A program made the position numbers and the translations under genes. Shown in pieces: positions 15,331-20,488 of a stretch of DNA of 20,488 bases. Source of the DNA: Flavobacteriaceae bacterium (lineage in GTDB: Bacteria; Bacteroidota; Bacteroidia; Flavobacteriales; Flavobacteriaceae). The stretch's first letter is position 1. The number at the start of each line of letters is the position of its first letter. The notes under the pieces were generated by a model, which saw only the letters and a list, made by a program, of their open reading frames with translations, had not been told where the DNA came from and ran no database searches. The stretch is taken from positions 1 through 20,488 of the forward strand of contig JAQWON010000036.1 in assembly GCA_029245825.1 (NCBI GenBank), in the 5' to 3' direction.

Positions 15331-16109
15331 AAAAAAACAAAAAAAATATTATAGCAACTATTGAAGCTAGAATGACAAGTTCTAGACTTCCAGGGAAAGT
15401 TTTATTGAAAGCCCTAAAAGGAATGAGTATGCTAGAGTTTATGATAAACAGAGTTAAAAGAGCTAAATTAATTGATGAAATTGTAATAGCGACAACCATA
15501 AATGAAACAGATGAGCCGATAGTTGATTTATGCGACAAATTGAGCGTAAAATATTATAGGGGATCTGAAGATGATGTGCTTTTACGTGTTTTAAATGCTC
15601 ACAAGAAATTCAAATCTGATGTTATTGTAGAATTAACAGGAGATTGTCCATTAATTGATCCAAACATAGTTGATGAAATCATTTTATTTTACATTGAAAA
15701 TAATTATGATTATGTTTCTAATTCCCATTTGAGAAGTTATCCTGATGGATTTGATGTGCAGGTTTTTTCCACAAAATTGTTGTCTCAGATTTCTAGTTTG
15801 ACAAAGAACAAATATGACAGAGAAAATGTTAGCTCATATATATATAGGACTAACAAGTACAATATATATGGGATTCTTGCACCAAAGGAATTATTTTGGC
15901 CTAATTTGAGAGTAACTCTTGATGATAAAGGAGATTATCTTTTGATTAAAAAAATCATAAAAAAATTACATAGAGAACTTGGATTTTCTTTTCGTGCACT
16001 TGATGTCATAAATTACTTAAGAAAGAATTTACATCTTTTAGATTTAATAAAAGATTCAAGAACAAGCAATGCCCCATATCAACTTATAGCAAATGGACCA
16101 AGAGATTAA
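15327..16109 (+). CDS. spsF: SpsF-like cytidylyltransferase family protein (copy 2), apparent CTG start
   Basis: This second SpsF-like enzyme would have 260 residues from CTG 15327. The nucleotide loop ARMTSSRLPGK is at 14-24, the EDDVLLRVL segment near 81-89, TGDCPLIDP at 104-112 and the YPDGFDVQVF block further on. The conserved opening strand (IIATIEARM) lies upstream of the first ATG at 15372, so starting there would cut the fold. Back to the in-frame stop at 15318-15320 there is no ATG, GTG or TTG. CTG 15327 forms a CTGA overlap with the preceding stop, mirroring ATGA overlaps at 17091 and 20176. It is clearly diverged from copy 1, suggesting a different substrate. Confidence 0.82.
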   Translation: MKKNKKNIIATIEARMTSSRLPGKVLLKALKGMSMLEFMINRVKRAKLIDEIVIATTINETDEPIVDLCDKLSVKYYRGSEDDVLLRVLNAHKKFKSDVIVELTGDCPLIDPNIVDEIILFYIENNYDYVSNSHLRSYPDGFDVQVFSTKLLSQISSLTKNKYDRENVSSYIYRTNKYNIYGILAPKELFWPNLRVTLDDKGDYLLIKKIIKKLHRELGFSFRALDVINYLRKNLHLLDLIKDSRTSNAPYQLIANGPRD

Positions 16110-17094
16110 TCAATTTTCTGTAACTATAATTGGATTAGGGAACATTGGGATGTTATATGATTACAATAATGATTCTGATGTATTTCTAACTCATACAAAG
16201 TCTGCTTTTTATCATAAAAATTTTAAGATCAAGTATTTGATAGATATAGATCCGGAGAAATTAAAATTAGCAAAAAAAAAATATGGGATAGGGATAAAAT
16301 ATTTAAGTTCAATTGATTCAAATTATACGCCTACTGATTTAATAGTTTTGTCGGCCGATCCTGAAACTAATGTTTACCATTTAAATAAATTAAAATCTAT
16401 TGAGAAAGTTAAATTATTTTTAATTGAAAAGCCTTTTTTAAATAGAAATTTGAATATTTCGGATTTCAAAAAAATACTAAATAAGACCTATATAAATTAT
16501 TACAGAAAAAGTCTTCCATTTTTTAGGGAATTAAGGGGGAATATTCAAAATCATTTGTTTGGAGACTTAATCAACATTAATATTAGATATTCAAAAGGGA
16601 TTAAGAACAATGGGTCCCACCTAATTGATTTAGTAAATTTTTTCTTTGATTCAAGTTATGACAAGAAGTCTGTAAAAGTAATTAACTACATAAATGATTA
16701 TTCATCTGATGACGAATCAATTACTTTTTCCGTTAATTATAAATATAACGGCAAAAATATAGCAGCTATATTTCATGCATTAGATGAAAGAAAATTCAGT
16801 TTAATTGAAATGGATTTAATTTTTGAAAAAAAGAGATTTAGAATATATGATTTTGGTGGTAAAATAGAAATATATGAACCTCAAGAAGATATAGTTTTTA
16901 GTGGTTATAAAAACTTGAGGTCTCTTAAAATAGAGGATACAGATATAAATTCATATGGACTGCATACCTATGAATTAATTTCCCATATTTTAAATAAAAG
17001 AGAATATAATTACTCAACTTTAGATGATGAGTTTAGAATATACGATCTATCGGATCATATAATTAAAAAATTAAAAAAATTTAAAAGGGCATGA
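16093..17094 (+). CDS. Gfo/Idh/MocA-family sugar oxidoreductase
   Basis: This is a 333-residue NAD(P)-dependent oxidoreductase. The N-terminal Rossmann motif IIGLGNIGMLYD is at 12-23 and the family-typical LIEKPF at 110-115 carries the lysine of the EKP motif. NNGSHLIDLVNFF supplies the conserved His-Asp region of the C-terminal sheet domain. Members oxidise or reduce sugars or nucleotide sugars; several work with a DegT-family aminotransferase, which is the next gene (ATGA overlap). Together they could install an amino group by oxidation then transamination. It overlaps the SpsF gene by 17 bases. A run of ten A bases at 16272-16281 lies in the N-terminal third. Confidence 0.82.
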   Translation: MDQEINQFSVTIIGLGNIGMLYDYNNDSDVFLTHTKSAFYHKNFKIKYLIDIDPEKLKLAKKKYGIGIKYLSSIDSNYTPTDLIVLSADPETNVYHLNKLKSIEKVKLFLIEKPFLNRNLNISDFKKILNKTYINYYRKSLPFFRELRGNIQNHLFGDLININIRYSKGIKNNGSHLIDLVNFFFDSSYDKKSVKVINYINDYSSDDESITFSVNYKYNGKNIAAIFHALDERKFSLIEMDLIFEKKRFRIYDFGGKIEIYEPQEDIVFSGYKNLRSLKIEDTDINSYGLHTYELISHILNKREYNYSTLDDEFRIYDLSDHIIKKLKKFKRA

Positions 17095-18371
17095 AAAATT
17101 CAAAACTTGCCTTATTTGGAGGCAATAAAACGATTAATTACAAATACAATAGCTATAATCCAATTGGTTTGGAAGAGGTTAATGCGGCTAAAAAAGTAGT
17201 CGAATCTGGCGTTTTGTCAAAATTTTTGGGTTGTTGGGAACCTGATTTTTTCGGAGGACCCAAAGTACAGGAATTTGAAAGAAAGTGTGAAGAATATTTT
17301 GGAGTAAAACATGCAGTTACAGTAAATTCATGGACATCTGGATTGATAGCGGCAATTGGCGCTATAGGGATTGAACCTGGTGATGAAATTATTGTATCTC
17401 CATGGACTATGTGTGCAAGTGCAACAGCTATTCTTCATTGGAATGCTATTCCTGTTTTTGCTGATATTGAAGAAGAAACTTTTAATTTAGATCCTATTTC
17501 TGTAGAAAAAAATATTTCTCCTCAGACTAAAGCAATCCTTGCAATTGATATTTTTGGACATCCCTGTGATGCAGATGCTTTGAGAAAGATTGCCCACAAA
17601 AATGATTTAAAATTAATTACTGATACAGCACAAGCTCCTGGATCATTTTACAAAGGGAAATTAACAGGTACTTTTTCTGATGTAGGAGGTTATAGCCTAA
17701 ATTATCATAAACATATTAATACTGGAGAGGGAGGTATAATAGTTACAAATGATGAGAAAATTTTTGAAAGGCTTCAGCTGATAAGGAATCATGCAGAGGC
17801 AGTTGTTGAGGGCAAGGGAGTAAATGATATAACAAATATGGTTGGGTATAATTTTAGGCTTGGAGAAATAGAATGCTCAATAGGAATAGAACAATTAAAA
17901 AAAATCTCAAAATTTGTTTCAAAAAGACAGGATATAGCAGAGCAATTAAGTGCCGGACTTCAAAATCTAAGGGGCTTGAGAACACCTGTTATCAAAGACA
18001 ATTGCACTCATTCATTTTATATTTACCCCCTGATTTTAGATGTACAAAAAGTTAAAGTTAGTAGAGAAAAAATTATCTCTGCTTTAAAGGCAGAAGGGGT
18101 AGAAGGTTTAATAGGGGGATATGCAAATATTCATTTGTTGCCAATTTTCCAAAAAAAAATAGCTTATGGTTCCCAGGGCTTTCCATGGAATTCTGAAATT
18201 TGTAAAAGAGAGGTTAGTTATGATAAAGGGATCTGTCCGATAGCAGAAAATTTACATGACAATACCTTTTTGGGCTATGAAATGTGTCTGCATGATCTTT
18301 CTAATAGAGATGTTAAGTTAATTATTGAGGCATTTAAAAAAGTTTGGAATAATTTAGATGAACTTAGATAA
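17091..18371 (+). CDS. DegT/DnrJ/EryC1/StrS-family PLP aminotransferase
   Basis: This sugar aminotransferase of 426 residues carries AVTVNSWTSGLIAAIGAIG at 75-93 (a W in place of the usual G in SGT), GDEIIVSPWT at 97-106, ITDTAQAPG at 176-184 with PLP-binding D178, and YSLNYHKHINTGEGG at 201-215 with Schiff-base K207. These enzymes transfer an amino group from glutamate to a keto-sugar, usually nucleotide-linked. It overlaps the upstream Gfo/Idh gene by four bases (ATGA) and the next gene by 14. It is a candidate to use the PseB keto-sugar, the KdnB-type aldehyde or the product of its oxidoreductase neighbour; the last fits position best. It does not look like a standard PseC. Confidence 0.9.
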   Translation: MKNSKLALFGGNKTINYKYNSYNPIGLEEVNAAKKVVESGVLSKFLGCWEPDFFGGPKVQEFERKCEEYFGVKHAVTVNSWTSGLIAAIGAIGIEPGDEIIVSPWTMCASATAILHWNAIPVFADIEEETFNLDPISVEKNISPQTKAILAIDIFGHPCDADALRKIAHKNDLKLITDTAQAPGSFYKGKLTGTFSDVGGYSLNYHKHINTGEGGIIVTNDEKIFERLQLIRNHAEAVVEGKGVNDITNMVGYNFRLGEIECSIGIEQLKKISKFVSKRQDIAEQLSAGLQNLRGLRTPVIKDNCTHSFYIYPLILDVQKVKVSREKIISALKAEGVEGLIGGYANIHLLPIFQKKIAYGSQGFPWNSEICKREVSYDKGICPIAENLHDNTFLGYEMCLHDLSNRDVKLIIEAFKKVWNNLDELR

Positions 18372-19389
18372 AAAAATCTTTGAAAGTAAAGCAATTTTTG
18401 TTTTTTCTGATCCAGGAGGAGCTAATGTTGTATTTTCTTTAATTGATGATTTTATAAGAGCTAAAAAAATTTACAAAAAAGATTTTATAATTTTTACTAA
18501 TAAACAAAGTTCTTTTGATGAAAAGTATAATTCGTTTGTCCAAAGAATTAATTTTTCAGAAAAAAAAGCGCACAATATTTTCAATTCTTTTAAGCCAAAC
18601 TATATTTTTTGCGGAACATCAATTAATAATTTTGAACACCAATGGCGCAAATTTTATTTGAATAAAATAAAAGTATATTCATTCATAGATCATTGGACCA
18701 ATTATTACAAAAGATTTAGTTTTAATAATGAGGTTTGCTTTGGTGACGAAATTTGTGTCCTTGATGACTTGGCTAGAAAAGAAGCAATCAGCGAAGGAAT
18801 TCCGAGGGGAATTATTAAAATAACGGGCAATCCATATTATGAAAAAGTGAAATTATTTAGTCCGGATATTTCTAAAGTGGAGTTTTTTGAAAAATTAAAT
18901 TTGAATGACAAAAAGAAAACAATCCTTTTCATTTCTGATGACATAAAATTAAATTTTGGCAAAGACAAATATGGAAATTGCATCTTGGGATATGATGAAT
19001 ATTCTATATTGAAAGAAATTTTGTTTTGTTTTGAAAACTTGAAAACAAAAGGAGAAATAAAATTTTCTGATTATCAGTTAGTAATTAAAATACATCCTAA
19101 AGCAGAAGTAAACAAATTCAATCACATTTTACATGATATTATATCTAATAAATTTGAAATCAAAGTGATAAAATTTTGTGATTCTCTAATGTTAAATTAT
19201 TTTTCAGATTATGTTGTTGGTATGTTTTCAAATATGGTAATAGAATCTCATATAATGCAAAAGAAATTACTTAGAGTTCAGATCGGACAAATTGGTCAAG
19301 ATCTCATTAAAATGAGAATGCTTAAAAACAAAGTTATTGTCAAAAAGCAAGATCTGTATAAAAAAATGAAAAATTTTTTATCTAAATAA
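18358..19389 (+). CDS. Hypothetical GT-B-like protein of a surface-glycan locus
   Basis: I do not recognise a named family. The 343 residues begin with a Rossmann-like strand (AIFVFSDPGGANVVFSL, 12-28), have DHWTNYYKRF at 111-120, ITGNPYYE at 155-162 and IKIHPKAE at 243-250. SNMVIESHIMQKKLLRVQIG at about 291-310 resembles the Ser/Glu donor-site segment of GT-B glycosyltransferases and UDP-GlcNAc 2-epimerase-like proteins. A glycosyltransferase or a nucleotide-sugar epimerase is therefore plausible. No signal peptide or membrane segment is seen. It overlaps the aminotransferase gene by 14 bases and is followed closely by a methyltransferase. Confidence 0.6.
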   Translation: MNLDKKIFESKAIFVFSDPGGANVVFSLIDDFIRAKKIYKKDFIIFTNKQSSFDEKYNSFVQRINFSEKKAHNIFNSFKPNYIFCGTSINNFEHQWRKFYLNKIKVYSFIDHWTNYYKRFSFNNEVCFGDEICVLDDLARKEAISEGIPRGIIKITGNPYYEKVKLFSPDISKVEFFEKLNLNDKKKTILFISDDIKLNFGKDKYGNCILGYDEYSILKEILFCFENLKTKGEIKFSDYQLVIKIHPKAEVNKFNHILHDIISNKFEIKVIKFCDSLMLNYFSDYVVGMFSNMVIESHIMQKKLLRVQIGQIGQDLIKMRMLKNKVIVKKQDLYKKMKNFLSK

Positions 19390-19393
19390 AGCA

Positions 19394-20179
19394 ATGATTA
19401 AAAATACAATTCACAGTATTCTTAAATTTTTTTCAAAGAAACTTGTTTCAATGGAATCTAACATTGAAGAAGTAACGAGTTTTATTAAGAATTTAAAGCC
19501 AATAAAGGGCAATTTTGAATTAATGAGGATTGGCTCCAAGTTTGATGGGGGATATTTGATTCCTAATGATTTAGAAGGAATAAAAACATGTTTTTCCCCA
19601 GGCACCTCAGACAATTGTTCTTTTGAACTTGATCTAGCAAAAAACTATGGTATCAAATCCTATATGTGTGATTGGTCTGTTGAAAATTCTCCTGTGAATC
19701 ACAAGAATTTGATTTTCACAAAAAAATATTTAGGGATTATAAACAATTCTAAATATCAAACATTGGAGACTTGGATTAAAAACACTGTGCCAAACAATGA
19801 TAGTATTTTGCAAATGGATATTGAGGGTTGGGAATACAGTGTTATTTTGAGCGCAAAAGAGGAAATATTATTAAATTTTAGAATATTGATAATAGAATTT
19901 CATGATTTAGATATGCTTTTTACTAGAATAGGTTTCAATACAATAAATTCTACATTTGAAAAATTACTAGAAAACTTTAGGATTGTTCATATTCATCCAA
20001 ATAATTGTTGTGGTGTATATGAATATAAGGGTATAGAAATTCCCAAGGTAATGGAATTTACTTTTTTAAATAAAAATAGAATAGGACCGTATAAAAAGAC
20101 TGTTGATTTCCCTCATGAATTAGATTCACCAAACACGAAGCTTCCAAATATTGATTTACCAAAAATTTGGTTCAAATGA
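19394..20179 (+). CDS. FkbM-family (Methyltransf_21) SAM-dependent methyltransferase
   Basis: This is a 261-residue putative O-methyltransferase. ELMRIGSKFDGGYLIPNDL at 42-60 and CFSPGTSDNCSFELDLA at 66-82 form the SAM-binding start. MCDWSVENSP at 91-100 holds the acidic end of the second strand. QMDIEGWEYSVI at 140-151 is the typical FkbM 'DxEGxE' motif. Such enzymes methylate sugar hydroxyls in polysaccharides and antibiotics. It starts 4 bases after the previous stop and shares an ATGA overlap with the following GT2 gene, so it probably modifies the same glycan. Confidence 0.8.
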   Translation: MIKNTIHSILKFFSKKLVSMESNIEEVTSFIKNLKPIKGNFELMRIGSKFDGGYLIPNDLEGIKTCFSPGTSDNCSFELDLAKNYGIKSYMCDWSVENSPVNHKNLIFTKKYLGIINNSKYQTLETWIKNTVPNNDSILQMDIEGWEYSVILSAKEEILLNFRILIIEFHDLDMLFTRIGFNTINSTFEKLLENFRIVHIHPNNCCGVYEYKGIEIPKVMEFTFLNKNRIGPYKKTVDFPHELDSPNTKLPNIDLPKIWFK

Positions 20180-20488
20180 AAAAAACAGCTATTCTTCTTA
20201 CTACATTTAATAGAAAGACAATAACATTGAAATGCATAGATTCAATAATAAGAAATTTGGATTATGATAAGACTAAGTTTGATATTTACATCACTGATTC
20301 TAATTCTAGTGATGGCACTATTGATGCAATAAATGAACTCAATTATAACATAAATATTTTTAACATTGGAGAAGATAAATATTGGGCACAGGGAATGAAT
20401 TTAGCCTGGGAAATAGCAAAGGCAAAAAATGATTATGATTTCTATATTTTGCTTAATGATGACACCATTTTATTTAAAAATGCATTAG
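20176..20488 (+). CDS. GT2-family glycosyltransferase, N-terminal part (runs off the window)
   Basis: The 104 codons visible start MKKTAILLTTFNRKTITLKC, the usual GT-A opening (TTFNR). They continue with ITDSNSSDGTIDAIN, the nucleotide-binding segment, GEDKYWAQGMNLAW and LLNDDTI, where NDD is the metal-binding DXD-type motif. This is an inverting family 2 transferase, rhamnosyltransferase-like in its spacing, using a nucleotide-diphosphate sugar in the cytoplasm. The gene is cut by the window edge, so acceptor and total length are unknown. It begins with an ATGA overlap on the methyltransferase stop. Confidence 0.9.
   Translation, partial: MKKTAILLTTFNRKTITLKCIDSIIRNLDYDKTKFDIYITDSNSSDGTIDAINELNYNINIFNIGEDKYWAQGMNLAWEIAKAKNDYDFYILLNDDTILFKNAL

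Noticed and set aside
15372..16109. ATG 15372 as the start of the second SpsF-like gene
   Set aside because: It falls in the middle of the conserved ARMxxSRLPGK motif and would remove the first strand of the fold.
16272..16281. A10 run in the Gfo/Idh oxidoreductase gene as a phase-variation tract
   Set aside because: A runs of 8-9 bases occur in many genes here and are expected in AT-rich Lys-rich coding sequence; unlike the G8 tract it does not stand out.
17873..18055. Plus-strand 60-codon frame inside the DegT aminotransferase gene
   Set aside because: It is out of frame with a well-conserved enzyme and its product has no recognisable feature.
1..20488. CRISPR array, tRNA/rRNA gene, insertion sequence or integrase
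   Set aside because: Reading through both strands I saw no spaced direct repeats, RNA gene signatures or transposase/integrase motifs, and the gaps between genes are too short to hold them.

Overview
This window is a single, tightly packed, all plus-strand block of surface-glycan genes from an AT-rich bacterium (roughly 30% G+C by eye). Most neighbours overlap or lie within a few bases, Shine-Dalgarno sequences are weak, and I saw no tRNA, rRNA, mobile element or convincing terminator. Gene content and compaction recall the hypervariable surface-polysaccharide islands of streamlined marine bacteria (high-light Prochlorococcus or SAR11-like), but no marker gene fixes the taxon. No stretch over about 200 bases lacks a gene.

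Region A (1-4289). The window opens in the C-terminal tail of a nucleotide-sugar dehydrogenase. It continues with a short NeuB-type synthase without SAF domain, a tiny HAD phosphatase, a NeuA-type cytidylyltransferase and a KdnB-like dehydrogenase (3-deoxy-octulosonate 8-oxidase family). This looks like a route to a CMP-activated 3-deoxy-ulosonic acid altered at its terminal carbon. Three short gene relics are interspersed: a HAD N-terminus (109-189), a possible aminotransferase C-terminus (1329-1427) and a clear SDR C-terminus (3121-3249). The module appears to have lost genes. PseB, a UDP-GlcNAc 4,6-dehydratase, follows.

Region B (4300-8582). A capsule-synthesis (KpsS/PF05159-like) transferase carries a G8 tract that would switch it off on slippage. 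Next are a probable sialyltransferase-like enzyme and an MsbA/PglK-type ABC flippase. Together these are candidates for using and exporting nonulosonate glycans.

Region C (8605-18371). A second sugar pathway: aldo/keto reductase, SpsF-like cytidylyltransferase, HemL-like class III aminotransferase, RmlD-like reductase, full-length NeuB with SAF domain, GNAT acetyltransferase, PIG-L deacetylase, formyltransferase-like protein, a second SpsF-like enzyme (apparently starting at CTG), a Gfo/Idh/MocA oxidoreductase and a DegT-family aminotransferase. This set fits an amino-, N-acyl-decorated nonulosonic acid, but it lacks the usual UDP-sugar hydrolase (PseG or NeuC/LegG) and an obvious PseC, so the route to the NeuB substrate is not the textbook one.

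Region D (18358-20488). A GT-B-like protein of unknown specificity, an FkbM-type methyltransferase and the start of a GT2 glycosyltransferase running off the window.

In all there are two NeuB-family synthases and three CMP-transferase-like enzymes in one apparent operon. The cell therefore probably makes at least two different CMP-activated acidic sugars. The most unusual points are the Region C enzyme combination, the gene relics kept in frame and overlapping the next start codon, the G8 tract, the CTG start, and a formyltransferase homologue lacking its catalytic Asn.
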